Below, in pieces: positions 33,905 through 43,411 of a stretch of 64,000 bases of DNA (its first letter is position 1; every line of letters begins with the position of its first letter). Source of the DNA: Luteitalea pratensis (GTDB lineage: Bacteria > Acidobacteriota > Vicinamibacteria > Vicinamibacterales > Vicinamibacteraceae); assembly GCF_001618865.1 (NCBI RefSeq), contig NZ_CP015136.1, positions 6,979,001 through 7,043,000 of the forward strand, written 5' to 3'. The position numbers were made by a program, and so were the translations under genes. Below the pieces are notes generated by a model. That model made no database searches. It was not told where the DNA came from and was given only the letters and a program-made list of their open reading frames with translations.

Positions 33905-35521
33905 GTGACGTCGTCGCCCGGCCCATCCCTGACCCGTGCCGCGGGGCTCGCCGGCAGCGCGACGATGGCCAGCCGGATTCTGGGGCTGGTGCGGGAACAG
34001 GTGCTCGCGCACGCCTTCGGCGCCAGCCACCAGATGGACGCCTTCAACGTGGCGTTCCGGCTGCCGAACCTCGTCCGCGATCTCTTCGCGGAGGGCGCGA
34101 TGACGGCCGCGTTCGTGCCCACGTTCAGTCGCACGCTCGAACGTGACGGCCGCGACGCCGCCTGGAGGCTCGGCAGCCGCGCCATCACCGCCCTCCTCGT
34201 CGTCACCGTCCTGATCGCCGCCGTCGGCATCGTCTTCGCCGAGCCGATGACGCGCGCCTTCGCCGCCGACTTCGCGCAGGTCCCTGGCAAGTTCGAACTG
34301 ACCGTGTGGTTGACGCGGCTCATGTTCCCGTTCCTGCCGCTCGTGGCCGTCGCGGTAGCGGCGATGGGCATGCTGAACGCGCTCGGCCGCTTCTTCGTCC
34401 CGGCGCTGGCGCCGGCCATGTTCAACGTCGCCTCGATCGCCTGCATCGTCCTGCTGGTGCCGTTGATGCCAGGCTTCGGCGTGGCGCCGGTGACGGCGCT
34501 CGCGTTGGCAGTGCTGGCTGGCGGCCTCGGGCAGGTGCTGCTGCAGTGGCCGCAGTTGCGGCGCGAGGGATTCCGGTACCGGTTCGATCTCGCACCGCGC
34601 GATCCGGGGCTGCGCGAGATCCTCCTGTTGATGGGCCCGGGCACGCTCGGAGTGGCCGCCACGCAGTTCAACGTGTACGTGAACACGGTGCTGGCGACCA
34701 GCCAGCAGGCTGGCGCCGTTTCCTGGCTCAATTACGCGTTCCGCATCATGTACCTGCCCATCGGACTCTTCGGTGTCGCCATCGCGAGCGCGTCACTGCC
34801 GCTGATGTCGCAGCACGCCGCGCGCGAGGACATGCCGGCCCTGCGGCAGACGCTCTCGCACGCCGTGCGCCTGGTGCTGGCGCTCACGGTGCCAGCGACC
34901 TTCGGATTGATCGCGCTCGGGGTGCCGATCGTGCGGGTGATCTTCGAGCGTGGGCATTTCCTGCCGACCGACACCCAGTCGGTAGCACTCGCGCTGATGG
35001 GATACGCGCCGGGACTGGTCGGCTACTCCGCGGTGAAGGTGCTCTCCCCGACGTTCTACGCGCTGCGCGACAGCCGCACGCCGGTGATCGTCAGCGTCAC
35101 GGCGGTGTTGATGAACGCGCTCCTCAGCGTGCTGCTCGCGCGGTGGCTCGGGTTCGTGGGGCTCAGCCTCGGCACGGCACTGGCCTCCCTTGTGAACGCC
35201 TGCCTGCTGCTGGTGCTGTTACGGCGGCGCCTGGGGCCGATCGGCATCATGCGGCTGGCGTCGACACTCGTGCGCATCACGGTGGCGAGCGCCGTGATGG
35301 GGGCGGCAGCGTGGGGCCTGCACGAATGGCTCGCCATGCACGTGATCGCCGGACACGGGTTCGTCGCGCAGGTGGTGCGTGTCGGCGGAAGCATCACCGT
35401 CGCAATGGTGGTGCTGGTCCTGATGGCGCGCCTGCTGCGGATCGAGGAGTTCGACGAGGCGTCCAGCAACGTGCTGCGACGGCTGCGCGGGCGCCGGGCC
35501 GTGAAAGAGACCCGTGACTGA
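33905..35521 (+). CDS. murJ: Lipid II flippase MurJ (MviN)
   Basis: Moves lipid II across the inner membrane for wall synthesis. The 538-residue product has about 14 membrane helices and the MOP-family features of MurJ: SRILGLVREQVLAHAFGAS, DAFNVAFRLPNLVRDLFAEG near residue 43, and the cytosolic-facing arginines. LNYAFRIMYLPIGLFGVAI and the later YALRDSRTPVIV segments are also typical. The start is GTG 33905; a GATGAT -10-like hexamer ends six bases upstream. It stands outside the dcw cluster and overlaps the MFS gene by eight bases. Confidence 0.95.
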   Translation: MTSSPGPSLTRAAGLAGSATMASRILGLVREQVLAHAFGASHQMDAFNVAFRLPNLVRDLFAEGAMTAAFVPTFSRTLERDGRDAAWRLGSRAITALLVVTVLIAAVGIVFAEPMTRAFAADFAQVPGKFELTVWLTRLMFPFLPLVAVAVAAMGMLNALGRFFVPALAPAMFNVASIACIVLLVPLMPGFGVAPVTALALAVLAGGLGQVLLQWPQLRREGFRYRFDLAPRDPGLREILLLMGPGTLGVAATQFNVYVNTVLATSQQAGAVSWLNYAFRIMYLPIGLFGVAIASASLPLMSQHAAREDMPALRQTLSHAVRLVLALTVPATFGLIALGVPIVRVIFERGHFLPTDTQSVALALMGYAPGLVGYSAVKVLSPTFYALRDSRTPVIVSVTAVLMNALLSVLLARWLGFVGLSLGTALASLVNACLLLVLLRRRLGPIGIMRLASTLVRITVASAVMGAAAWGLHEWLAMHVIAGHGFVAQVVRVGGSITVAMVVLVLMARLLRIEEFDEASSNVLRRLRGRRAVKETRD

Positions 35522-36761
35522 GCGCGCGGGTCCCACACTCGTCGACGGTCGCCCGCTTGGCGTCGTCTCCTCGGCGCACTTCATGGTGGATGCCTTCTCC
35601 AACATGTATGCGCCGTTGCTGCCGTTGCTGATGCCGCGGCTCGGGATGAGCCTGCAGGCCGCCGGGACGCTGATGATGGTGTTCCAGGCTGCCGCCTCGC
35701 TGTCACAGCTCGCCTTCGGCCGGCTCGCCGATCGCGGGCATGCACGGGCGCTGCTAGTGGCCGGGCCGCTCGTAAGCGCGACGGTGTTGAGCCTGATCGG
35801 ACTCGTGCAACGGCAGGCGTTGCTGGCGGTGGTGCTGGTGTGCGGCGGGCTGGGCGTCGCCGCGTTCCACCCGCCGGGTGCGATGGTCGCGCACACCGCG
35901 GGCCGCGCCAGGCCGGGCACCGCGATGAGTGTGTTCGTCACGAGCGGATCGATCGGGTTCGCGCTGTCACCACTGCTCGTGGCCAACGCCGCCGGCCGCT
36001 ATGGCCTGGGGGCAACGGTGTGGTTCCTGCTGCCCGGCGTCGCCTGCGCGCTGCTCTTTGCGCGTGCGGTGCCGGCGCTGCCGCTCGCGCCTCACCGTCC
36101 ACACGGCGGCGGTCTCCGCGCGCTGCGCCCACAGGCACGCAACCTGTTCCTGTTGTACCTGCTGGTCGTGCTGCGGACGGTGGTCTCGTTGTCGTTTGCC
36201 ACCTTCGTGCCCGTGCTGCTGACACGGCAGGGCATGAGCGTTGGAGAAGCCGGTACGGCCATGGCGCTGTATCTCTTCATGTCCGGCATCGGTGGCTTCT
36301 GGGGCGGGCGGCTCTCCGACAGCTTCGGCCCTCGGCGCGTGATCGTGTGGTCCCTGCTGCTGGCGACGCCGTTCCTGCTGATGGCCCCACAGACACAGGG
36401 CTGGGCGTTTGCCGGTCTGCTTGCGATCGGCGGCCTCTTCCTGCAGTCGACGCTGCCAGTCAACGTCAGCTTCGGGCAGGCACTGGCCCCGCACAGCGCG
36501 GCGACCGTCTCGTCCTTGATGATGGGCGTGGCCTGGGGGACGGGCGGCATGCTCGTGCCGGTCACGGGCATGGTGGCTGACGCGCTCGGCCTGCCGACCA
36601 CGCTGACCATCCTTGCCGTGCTGCCGCTGTGTGCCGCCGCGCTGGCCACCCAGTTGCCCGCGGCGCCACCTCTGCCGATGCACGTCGAGCCCGTCGAGGT
36701 GAACGTGGCGGCGATCGATCCGTCGGCCGACGACGACGCCAGAACGAGCGAGCCCGCCTAG
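35514..36761 (+). CDS. MFS transporter, fosmidomycin-resistance (Fsr)-like
   Basis: Product of 415 residues with twelve predicted membrane helices. The start HFMVDAFSNMYAPLLPLLMP and the motif GRLADRGHARALLVAGPL after helix 2, with ATFVPVLLTRQGMSVGEAGT in the second half, match the Fsr-like branch of drug exporters. The substrate is unknown. It overlaps the end of murJ by eight bases and starts at GTG 35514, so the two are probably co-translated. A link to wall precursors is possible but only from position. Confidence 0.82.
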   Translation: MTERAGPTLVDGRPLGVVSSAHFMVDAFSNMYAPLLPLLMPRLGMSLQAAGTLMMVFQAAASLSQLAFGRLADRGHARALLVAGPLVSATVLSLIGLVQRQALLAVVLVCGGLGVAAFHPPGAMVAHTAGRARPGTAMSVFVTSGSIGFALSPLLVANAAGRYGLGATVWFLLPGVACALLFARAVPALPLAPHRPHGGGLRALRPQARNLFLLYLLVVLRTVVSLSFATFVPVLLTRQGMSVGEAGTAMALYLFMSGIGGFWGGRLSDSFGPRRVIVWSLLLATPFLLMAPQTQGWAFAGLLAIGGLFLQSTLPVNVSFGQALAPHSAATVSSLMMGVAWGTGGMLVPVTGMVADALGLPTTLTILAVLPLCAAALATQLPAAPPLPMHVEPVEVNVAAIDPSADDDARTSEPA

Positions 36762-36788
36762 CGTCGCTGGCAACCGCGGCGTGTGCCG

Positions 36789-36794
36789 TACACT
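36789..36794 (+). promoter_or_regulatory. -10-like TACACT, six bases before the rhomboid gene
   Basis: TACACT at 36789-36794, then GACGTC, then GTG at 36801. The spacing is the same as at yqeY and typA, consistent with a leaderless mRNA. It also argues for GTG 36801 rather than GTG 36783 as the start. Confidence 0.45.
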
Positions 36795-36800
36795 GACGTC

Positions 36801-37538
36801 GTGGCCCGATCACCGTACAGCCGCGTGTCCTACCAGTTCGGGCCTGGGCCGGTGACGCCTGCCGTCAAGGCCCTGCTCATCGCCAACGGCGTGTCGTTCC
36901 TGGTCCAGGTCGCGCTGCCGTCGGTGACGACCGTCGGCGGCCTCACGCCGGCCGCGGTGCTCGAGTCGTTCTGGATCTGGCAACCGTTCACCTACATGTT
37001 CCTGCACGCGGGGCTGACGCACCTCGTGTTCAACATGCTGGCGCTGTGGATGTTCGGCGTCGAACTCGAGCGGATCTGGGGCACGCGGGCGTTTGCCCGC
37101 TTCTACCTGCTCTGCGGGCTCGGCGCGGCGGCCGCGACCATCGGCGCGGCGCTGCTGCCCTTCGGCTTCGCCGATTTCTTGTACCTCACCCCGACCGTCG
37201 GCGCCTCGGGCGCCATCTACGGCCTGCTGGCGGCATTCGGCATGATGTTCGCGGACCGGCCGATCTACATGTACTTCCTGTTCCCGGTGCCGGCCCGGAT
37301 CTTCGTGCTGATCACGGGGGCCATCACCCTGCTGCTGTCGGTCACGTCCTCGGGTGGCCAGATGGCACACCTGGCCCACCTCGGCGGGCTGGTCACCGGG
37401 TGGGCCCTGCTCATGCGCGGCCGCGGCGGTCTCGCCGCAGAACTGAAGTACCGCTACACCAAGTGGCGCCTCCAGCGAGCGCGACGCCGGTTCGACGTCC
37501 ACCAGGGTGGCCGCGGCGGCGGCTGGAACGTTCACTGA
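36801..37538 (+). CDS. Rhomboid-family intramembrane serine protease
   Basis: Membrane protease of about 245 residues and six helices that cuts other membrane proteins within the bilayer. The catalytic serine is S136 in GASGAIYG, the catalytic histidine is H193 in MAHLAHLGG, and the HxxxN of helix 2 is present in THLVFNMLALW. The helix-1 loop motif ELERIWG is also typical. A glycine/arginine-rich cytosolic tail of about 40 residues ends the chain. It starts at GTG 36801, 39 bases after the MFS gene; GTG 36783 is an alternative. Confidence 0.9.
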   Translation: MARSPYSRVSYQFGPGPVTPAVKALLIANGVSFLVQVALPSVTTVGGLTPAAVLESFWIWQPFTYMFLHAGLTHLVFNMLALWMFGVELERIWGTRAFARFYLLCGLGAAAATIGAALLPFGFADFLYLTPTVGASGAIYGLLAAFGMMFADRPIYMYFLFPVPARIFVLITGAITLLLSVTSSGGQMAHLAHLGGLVTGWALLMRGRGGLAAELKYRYTKWRLQRARRRFDVHQGGRGGGWNVH

Positions 37539-37585
37539 GCCACGCCGGCCCCGGCATTGGGCCTTCGGCCGTCGAACGTCCCCCT

Positions 37586-37716
37586 TCAATCCTTCATCCT
37601 TCGGTCCAGGCGTTTAGCGGCGGCGTCAGCCGTCACCACGCCGGCCTTCGATATTCCCGGCATCTCGGCATCTCGGCATTCAGGACAGGCGCAACCTTGA
37701 AAAGGCTGCGCCTGTC
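37586..37716. repeat. Short tandem repeats and a long stem-loop upstream of the methyltransferase gene
   Basis: TTCAATC, CTTCATC and CTTCGG follow each other near 37586, and the 8-base unit GGCATCTC occurs twice plus a partial copy at 37659-37680. A strong stem-loop follows: GACAGGCGCA (37684-37693) pairs with TGCGCCTGTC (37707-37716), with CCTT/AAGG extending the stem inside. No T run follows. It lies about 30 bases before the ATG at 37745 and could act on its 5' leader. Confidence 0.7.
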
Positions 37717-37744
37717 CGTCCATGCCTCCACGGAGGGATGACCG

Positions 37745-38755
37745 ATGGCCACGATTGTCGCGCGTCAGGGGCTGGGGTTGAACGAGGCACTGCGGGAAGC
37801 TGCCCGCGTCTCGACGGAACTGCGGCGGTGTGCGGCGCTGCCACGAGGCGACGCCGAGTACCGCTATTCGCAGTACGTATCGCTGGTCCACGCGCTGCTC
37901 GCGGCGCTGCGACGCTGCGAGATGACAGGGGCCACGGCGGAGGCCATACGCGCGGCGAGCGCGGATGCGCGGCAGGTCCATCGGCTCTCGCCACTGTGCA
38001 CACGGCTGCAGGACTGGCCGCGCGGGTATCCGGGCGATTTCGAGACCGTGGAGTACCTGTGCGAGGGCATGAACCACGCGCCCGCGGACTCGTTCGGCCA
38101 TGCGATCGAGGCCTATGCGCTGCGCTGCGCCGCGGCGCAGCAGCACCGCAACAAGGTGGAGGAGCAGGCGGCGGTCGTCGCGCGCCGGCTGGCGCTGACG
38201 ACTGGCCCCGTGCGGGTGCTGTCGATCGGGTGTGGAGGCTCGCGGGATCTGCTCGCCCTGCGGCGTCACTGCCCGGACCCGCGCGCGACGGAGCGACTCT
38301 CGGTAACCCTGAACGACAGCGATGCCGGCGCGCTCGCGTTGTCGGAGCGCCGCCTGCGCGAGATGGGCGCGGCGACCCGGTCGCTGGCGATGAATGTCCT
38401 CGCGGCGATGCGCATGCTCGTGCGCGACAGCCAGTGCTTCGATCTCGTGCTCGCCGGCGGCCTGTTCGATTACCTCGACGACCGCACGGCCTCGTTCGTG
38501 ATCCGCACCTGCCGGCGGTCGCTCCTGGGTGACGGCGGCGAACTGTTCTTCACGAACATCGCGACAGGCAATCCCTACCGGCCGTGGATGGATCACGTCG
38601 CCAGCTGGGGGCTCATCCACCGGTCCGAGGACGACATCCTGGCGCTCGCGCCCGAAGGCGAGGGCAGCGCCACGTCGGTCCGCAGGGACGTCTCCGGCCT
38701 CGCGCTGCTGGCAACGGTCAACGTGGGATGGGCCCGCGGCCTCAGGACGGCTTGA
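37745..38755 (+). CDS. Class I SAM-dependent methyltransferase (EF/3-OH-PAME-biosynthesis-like)
   Basis: Product of 336 residues, cytosolic. The N-terminal half is helical and carries RLQDWPRGYPGDFETVEYL, then ALRCAAAQQHRNKVEEQ. The Rossmann half starts VRVLSIGCGGSRDLLAL near residue 155, with LNDSDAGALALS as the acidic loop, and FDLVLAGGLFDYL. The PRGYPGD and QHRNK motifs recall proteins annotated as extracellular-factor (3-hydroxypalmitate methyl ester) synthases; that similarity is from memory. ATG 37745 has GGAGG 7-8 bases upstream. The end overlaps the cupin gene on the other strand by 14 bases. Confidence 0.72.
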   Translation: MATIVARQGLGLNEALREAARVSTELRRCAALPRGDAEYRYSQYVSLVHALLAALRRCEMTGATAEAIRAASADARQVHRLSPLCTRLQDWPRGYPGDFETVEYLCEGMNHAPADSFGHAIEAYALRCAAAQQHRNKVEEQAAVVARRLALTTGPVRVLSIGCGGSRDLLALRRHCPDPRATERLSVTLNDSDAGALALSERRLREMGAATRSLAMNVLAAMRMLVRDSQCFDLVLAGGLFDYLDDRTASFVIRTCRRSLLGDGGELFFTNIATGNPYRPWMDHVASWGLIHRSEDDILALAPEGEGSATSVRRDVSGLALLATVNVGWARGLRTA

Positions 38756-39062
38756 CGTTCACCGGACTGAACACGCCGAGTACGAACGTGTCGTCGAGGG
38801 CGACGGCCTGGTGCGCCACCCCGCTCGGGATGTGCAGCACTTCGCCCTCTTCGACGCGTACGTCCTCGCCACCGACGAGGAACTGCAGGGCACCCTGCAG
38901 CACGTATGTCATCTGCTCCTCGTCGTGCGCGTGCAGCGGTACGAGCGCGCCCTTCTTCAGGTAGACCTGCGTCAGCACCTCGCGCTCGCCACGCACGACC
39001 TTGCGTGACACCATCTCGGTCACCTTCTCGAGGGCGATCTCGTCCCACCGGTACAAGGGCAT
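38742..39062 (-). CDS. Small cupin-domain protein
   Basis: Single-domain cupin of 106 residues. The first metal motif reads [18 protein letters not shown] (H-x-H, then E, as in the classic pattern) and the second [11 protein letters not shown] supplies the last histidine. It could be a small isomerase, dioxygenase or sugar/metal sensor; the fold alone does not decide. It starts at ATG 39062 and is convergent with the methyltransferase gene, overlapping it by 14 bases. Confidence 0.85.
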   Translation of the reverse strand: MPLYRWDEIALEKVTEMVSRKVVRGEREVLTQVYLKKGALVPLHAHDEEQMTYVLQGALQFLVGGEDVRVEEGEVLHIPSGVAHQAVALDDTFVLGVFSPVNVKPS

Positions 39063-39117
39063 GGGTCATCGTACCGGGTCCGGACGACCAGCTTGGTGAC
39101 TTTCCCCATCCCAGTCG

Positions 39118-39151
39118 TCCTGTGCGTTCCTGTGCTCCTGTGGTCCTGTCT
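39118..39151. repeat. Octamer tandem repeat TCCTGTGN
   Basis: TCCTGTGCGT, then TCCTGTGC, TCCTGTGG and TCCTGTCT follow each other (8-base period after the first), and CTTTTTC follows at once. It lies between the divergent cupin gene (start 39062) and the dehydrogenase gene (start 39276). No facing arm was found here. Confidence 0.75.
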
Positions 39152-39193
39152 CTTTTTCGCCGGCAGCGGTACAGTAGAGGGTGGGTGTCGCCC

Positions 39194-39199
39194 TATAAT
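39194..39199 (+). promoter_or_regulatory. -10 TATAAT ahead of the fused dehydrogenase
   Basis: A perfect TATAAT stands 77 bases before the ATG at 39276. The matching -35 position reads GTACAG or ACAGTA, far from consensus. The upstream in-frame ATG at 39198 overlaps this hexamer, which supports the later start. Confidence 0.5.
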
Positions 39200-39275
39200 G
39201 GCGACGCATTACACGAGAAGTCTTGATTATGATCGAGCCCGACCTTCCCGGCCATTTCAAGGCGTCCGCCGCATC

Positions 39276-41402
39276 ATGAAGACCGTGGCGGAGCATCCGG
39301 TCTCCTCGACTCTCGCGGCATCGGGTGTGGCGTCTCGTGAGGTCCTCCTGCGCGCCTACCGACTGATGGCGCTGTCGCGCCGCCTCGACGACAAGGAGAT
39401 CCAGCTCAAGAACCAGAGCCAGATCTTCTTCCAGATCAGCGGCGCGGGCCACGAGGCGATCCTCGTTGCGGCGGGCCTCGCATTACGACCCGGCATCGAC
39501 TGGGCGTACCCCTACTATCGCGATCGCGCGTTCTGTCTCGCGCTCGGCGTCACGCCACTGGACATGCTCCTGCAGGGGGTCGGCGCCAAGGACGACCCAT
39601 CCTCCGGTGGCCGGCAGATGCCATCGCACTGGGGGCACACCCGCTGGAACATCGTATCGGGCTCGAGTCCCACGGGCACACAGTGCCTCCAGGCCATCGG
39701 ATGCGCCGAGGCGACGCGGTTGCTGACCGAGTTGCCGCGCCTGCCCGACGCCGAACGTCCGGCGCCCGATGCGGTCACCTACGTGTCGGTCGGCGAAGGC
39801 ACGACGAGCGAAGGTGAATTCTGGGAATCGCTCAACACGGCCAGCAACGGCCGCTTGCCGCTGGTCTACCTGATCGAGGACAACGGCTACGCCATCTCGG
39901 TGCCCGTGGAAGTGCAGACGCCCGGCGGCGACATCTCGCGCCTGGTCGAGACCTTCCCGCATCTCAAGATCTTCCGCGTCGACGGCACGGACCTCGTCGC
40001 GAGTCTCGACGTGATGCAGGAGGCCGTGGCGTACGCGCGCAGCGGCGAGGGCCCGGCCTTCGTTCACGCGAAGGTCGTCCGTCCCTACTCGCATTCGTTG
40101 TCAGACGACGAGCGCCTGTACAAGACGGCGGACGAACGCGCCCGCGAAGCCGCCCGTGATCCGATCAAGCGTGCGGCCGACTACCTCCTGGCCGAGGGCC
40201 TGGCCACACGGGAAGAGCTTGACACGCTGCACGCCGAGGTGGAACGCGAGGTCAACGTCGCCACCGACATCGCGCTGGCGGCCGAGAAGCCGGCGCGCGA
40301 CACGGCGGCCCTCTACGTCTACTCGCCAGACGTCGACGTCACCGCCGACACGTGGCGGGCCGAGCCTCTCGTCGAGGGCAAGCCCGACACGATGGTCTCG
40401 GCGATCAACCGCACGCTGCGCGACGAGATGGCGGCCAACCCGCGCATCGTCGTCTTCGGCGAGGACGTGGCGGACGTGAGCCGGGAGCGCGCGCTCGCCG
40501 AGTGCTCGGGCAAGGGCGGCGTGTTCAAGGTCACGCATGGCCTGCAGCGGGAGTTCGGCGGCCAGCGCGTCTTCAACTCTCCGCTGGCCGAGGCCAACAT
40601 CGTCGGGCGCGCCACCGGCATGGCGACCCGCGGACTCAAGCCCGTCGTGGAGATCCAGTTCTTCGATTACATCTGGCCGGCGTTCATGCAGATTCGTGAC
40701 GAACTCACGATGTTGCGCTACCGGTCCAACAACACGTTCACGGCCCCGCTCGTGATCCGCACGCCGATCGGCGGCTACCTGCGGGGCGGTGCGCCGTACC
40801 ACAGCCAGTCGGGCGAGAGCATCTTCGCGCACTGCCCCGGCATCCACGTGGTGTTCCCGAGCAACGCGGTCGATGCCGCCGGACTGCTGCGGACGGCCAT
40901 CCGCTGCGACGATCCGGTGCTGTTCCTCGAGCACAAGCACCTCTATCGCCAGACGTACAACAAGGGCATCTATCCCGGGCCGGACTACACCATCCCGTTC
41001 GGCCGGGCCGCCGTCCGGCGCGAGGGCACGGACCTGACGGTGGTCACCTGGGGGGCGCTCGTGCAGCGTTCGCTGCTGGCGGCGCAGCAGGCCGAGAAGG
41101 ACGGACTGAGCGTGCGGGTGATCGACCTGCGGACGATTGCGCCCTGCGACTGGGACACGATCGGCACCGCGGTCCGCGAGACCAACCGGATCGTCGTCGC
41201 CCACGAGGACACGCTGACCGCCGGGTTCGGGGCCGAGATCTCCGCCTACGTGGCGGAGCACTTCTTCGATCACCTCGACGCGCCGGTGTTGCGTGTGGCG
41301 GCGATGGACACGCCGGTGGCGTACTGCCCGGATCTCGAGGAGGAAATCCTCCCGCAGTCCTCCGATGTGCTGGCCGCCATTCGCAAGCTCGCGTCTTACT
41401 GA
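39276..41402 (+). CDS. Fused E1 alpha-beta subunit of 2-oxoacid (branched-chain type) dehydrogenase
   Basis: Thiamine-diphosphate enzyme that decarboxylates a 2-oxoacid and hands the acyl group to the lipoyl arm of E2. The alpha part (about 20-345) has YPYYRDRAF, the diphosphate motif [18 protein letters not shown] (173-190) and [10 protein letters not shown] (201-210). The beta part starts near 360 with [22 protein letters not shown], then [20 protein letters not shown] and [15 protein letters not shown]. The 708-residue fusion of two normally separate subunits is known in Bacteroidota and Acidobacteriota. E2 and E3 genes are not next to it. The real substrate (branched-chain oxoacids or another) is not settled by sequence. 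Confidence 0.9.
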   Translation: MKTVAEHPVSSTLAASGVASREVLLRAYRLMALSRRLDDKEIQLKNQSQIFFQISGAGHEAILVAAGLALRPGIDWAYPYYRDRAFCLALGVTPLDMLLQGVGAKDDPSSGGRQMPSHWGHTRWNIVSGSSPTGTQCLQAIGCAEATRLLTELPRLPDAERPAPDAVTYVSVGEGTTSEGEFWESLNTASNGRLPLVYLIEDNGYAISVPVEVQTPGGDISRLVETFPHLKIFRVDGTDLVASLDVMQEAVAYARSGEGPAFVHAKVVRPYSHSLSDDERLYKTADERAREAARDPIKRAADYLLAEGLATREELDTLHAEVEREVNVATDIALAAEKPARDTAALYVYSPDVDVTADTWRAEPLVEGKPDTMVSAINRTLRDEMAANPRIVVFGEDVADVSRERALAECSGKGGVFKVTHGLQREFGGQRVFNSPLAEANIVGRATGMATRGLKPVVEIQFFDYIWPAFMQIRDELTMLRYRSNNTFTAPLVIRTPIGGYLRGGAPYHSQSGESIFAHCPGIHVVFPSNAVDAAGLLRTAIRCDDPVLFLEHKHLYRQTYNKGIYPGPDYTIPFGRAAVRREGTDLTVVTWGALVQRSLLAAQQAEKDGLSVRVIDLRTIAPCDWDTIGTAVRETNRIVVAHEDTLTAGFGAEISAYVAEHFFDHLDAPVLRVAAMDTPVAYCPDLEEEILPQSSDVLAAIRKLASY

Positions 41403-42450
41403 TCCCCTGCAAGCGGGCGCCGCGTGCGGCGCCCTTCTCTGCCTGCTCACGGTCCTGCCGGGCATGCCCTGGCAGGACGTGCTGGCCGCGGCGACCCGCG
41501 TGGAGACGCTGCGGTCGACGGGCGGCATTCCGCCATTCCTCGCCGGCGAGTTCGAGCAGGCGTCCGGCTTCGCGGTGCGACCGGACGGCACCGCGCTCGT
41601 GTTCGATCGCCGTCGCCATCGCGTGTATGCCATCGACGCGGCGCGCACGGCCGTCACGCCTCTCGTCGAAATCGGATACGAGGCGGGCCGCCTCCTCCGC
41701 CCGACGTCGTTCGACGTCGCGGATACCGGCGACTTCATCGTCGCGGATGCGCCCGGACGACAACCGCGGGTATCGGTGTTCCAGGCAGCCGGCAAGGTCC
41801 TGAACACCTTCACCGTTGCGGCCAGCGAGTCCCCACGCGTCATCGTCGACAATCTCGTGCTGAACGGCATCGGGGCGGCGCGTTACACCGGCACCACCGT
41901 GCTGCTCAACCAGCCGGAACGCGGCGTGCTCGTCTCCGAGTACAGCGTCACCGGCGCCGTGCAGCGGGAGTTCGGGCAGTTGCGACGCACCGGGCTGGAG
42001 CACGATGCGGAAGTGCACCTCGCCTTCAACACCGCCGTGCCGGTTCCGGCCCGTGACGGCGGCGTCTACGTCGTGTTCCTCGCCGGTCAGCCGGCCTTCC
42101 GGAAGTATTCCGCCGCCGGCGTCCTCGAATTCGAGCGCACGATCCAGGGCCGCGAAATCGACCCGCTCGTGTTGCAGATGCCCACGCAATGGCCGCGCCG
42201 GCAGGTAGACGACGTCACCTATCCGGTGGTGCCGTCGATGGTGCGCACGGCAGCCGTCGATCGCCAGGGGCGCCTGTGGGTGGCCATGTCCACATCACAC
42301 ATCTACGTGTTCGACGAGGATGGGGAAAGGGTCCGTACGCTCCAGTTGTTCGGCGCGGGCGTCGTGCAGCCGTCCTCCTTGTGGTTCGCGCGCGACGGCC
42401 GGCTGCTGGTTACGCCGGGCCTCTACGAATTCGCCCCGCCGAACGGCTGA
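41365..42450 (+). CDS. Secreted six-bladed beta-propeller-like protein
   Basis: Product of about 361 residues. A signal-peptide-like start ([19 protein letters not shown]) is followed by repeated strands with the pattern G-F-A-V-x-P-D-G-T and D-x-x-G-x-hydrophobic, as in [55 protein letters not shown] and [20 protein letters not shown]. This is the NHL/6-bladed propeller style. The ATG at 41365 lies inside the end of the dehydrogenase gene (38-base overlap), so its start is uncertain. No enzyme residues are recognised; a ligand-binding or scaffold role is possible. Confidence 0.62.
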   Translation: MCWPPFASSRLTDPLQAGAACGALLCLLTVLPGMPWQDVLAAATRVETLRSTGGIPPFLAGEFEQASGFAVRPDGTALVFDRRRHRVYAIDAARTAVTPLVEIGYEAGRLLRPTSFDVADTGDFIVADAPGRQPRVSVFQAAGKVLNTFTVAASESPRVIVDNLVLNGIGAARYTGTTVLLNQPERGVLVSEYSVTGAVQREFGQLRRTGLEHDAEVHLAFNTAVPVPARDGGVYVVFLAGQPAFRKYSAAGVLEFERTIQGREIDPLVLQMPTQWPRRQVDDVTYPVVPSMVRTAAVDRQGRLWVAMSTSHIYVFDEDGERVRTLQLFGAGVVQPSSLWFARDGRLLVTPGLYEFAPPNG

Positions 42451-42472
42451 TCCCGCTGTCGTTCGGGCGCGC

Positions 42473-42478
42473 TACGGT
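42473..42478 (+). promoter_or_regulatory. -10-like TACGGT, seven bases before the HtrA-like gene
   Basis: TACGGT fits TANNNT and is followed by seven bases and ATG 42486. The spacing is like that of the other leaderless candidates, but the match to TATAAT is weak. Confidence 0.3.
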
Positions 42479-42485
42479 AGTTGTC

Positions 42486-43379
42486 ATGACTGCCGCTTCC
42501 CCATTGAAGGTGCTGGCGGATGCGATCCGCGCGACCGCCGACGCTGCTGCAACCGGCGTGCTGCAGGTGCGGGCCCGCGGTGCGCACCCGGCCACGGCTG
42601 CCCACATCGGCCCCGATCTGGTCGTCGCGCCATTGCACGCACTCGATCGCGACGAGGGTCTCGTGGTCGTCCGCGGCGAGCAGACGCTCGACGCCACTGT
42701 CGCTGGACGTGACGACACGCTCGACCTTGCCCTGCTGCGCGTACCGGGTCTCGGCGCGTCACCGCTCACCCTTGCAGACGACACGGCCGATGCCGCGCAA
42801 CTGGTCGTCGCCGTTGCCCGCAGCTGGCAGGGCGACCTGATGGCCCGACTGGCGAGCATCACCGGTCAGACGTGCCTGTTACGACGCTGGCGTGCCGAAC
42901 CGCTCCCCGCCCTCCTGCGAACCGACCTCCAGGCCGGGCGCGGCGTGTCCGGCGGCCTCCTCGTGGATCCTGACGGGAGGATCCAGGCGTGGGTGACGAC
43001 GGGGCTCAGCCGTGGAGGCGTCGTGGGCATTCCTGCCGGCCTCCTGTCGGATCGCGTCGGGCGACTGTCGGCGCATGGGCGGATCAGGCGCGGCTACGTC
43101 GGCATGGCGGTGCAACCGGTGCTGCTGCCGCCGGCACAGCAGGCGCACGGACGCCATGGGCTGCTGGTCAGCGGCGTGGACGCGGACGGACCTGCGGCCG
43201 GCGCGGGCGTCTACGTGGGTGACGTGTTGATCGCGGCCAATGGCGATGCCCTGGTCGAACCCGGTGTGCTGCAAGGCCTCCTCGGCGAGTCGCGGATCGG
43301 GTCCGGGCTGCAGTTGCGGGTGCTCCGGGCCACGACGATCCACGACATAGCCGTCACCGTCGGTGAACGCGCACGGTAA
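42486..43379 (+). CDS. HtrA/DegP-like trypsin-fold protease with one PDZ domain
   Basis: Product of 297 residues. The catalytic triad can be placed: H51 in VVAPLHALD, D80 in DDTLDLALLRV and S155 in GRGVSGGLLVDP. The PDZ domain fills about 200-295 (GYVGMAVQPVLL, then LLVSGVDADGPAAGAGVYVG, DVLIAANGDAL). The start MTAASPLKVLADAIRATADA has no signal peptide, unlike most HtrA proteins, so it may stay in the cytosol. It is followed 32 bases later by a LuxR-type regulator on the same strand. A pseudo-protease is unlikely because all three residues are there. Confidence 0.78.
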   Translation: MTAASPLKVLADAIRATADAAATGVLQVRARGAHPATAAHIGPDLVVAPLHALDRDEGLVVVRGEQTLDATVAGRDDTLDLALLRVPGLGASPLTLADDTADAAQLVVAVARSWQGDLMARLASITGQTCLLRRWRAEPLPALLRTDLQAGRGVSGGLLVDPDGRIQAWVTTGLSRGGVVGIPAGLLSDRVGRLSAHGRIRRGYVGMAVQPVLLPPAQQAHGRHGLLVSGVDADGPAAGAGVYVGDVLIAANGDALVEPGVLQGLLGESRIGSGLQLRVLRATTIHDIAVTVGERAR

Positions 43380-43411
43380 CCGGGGCGTCACAAGGTACGA
43401 GACACTTGTCC

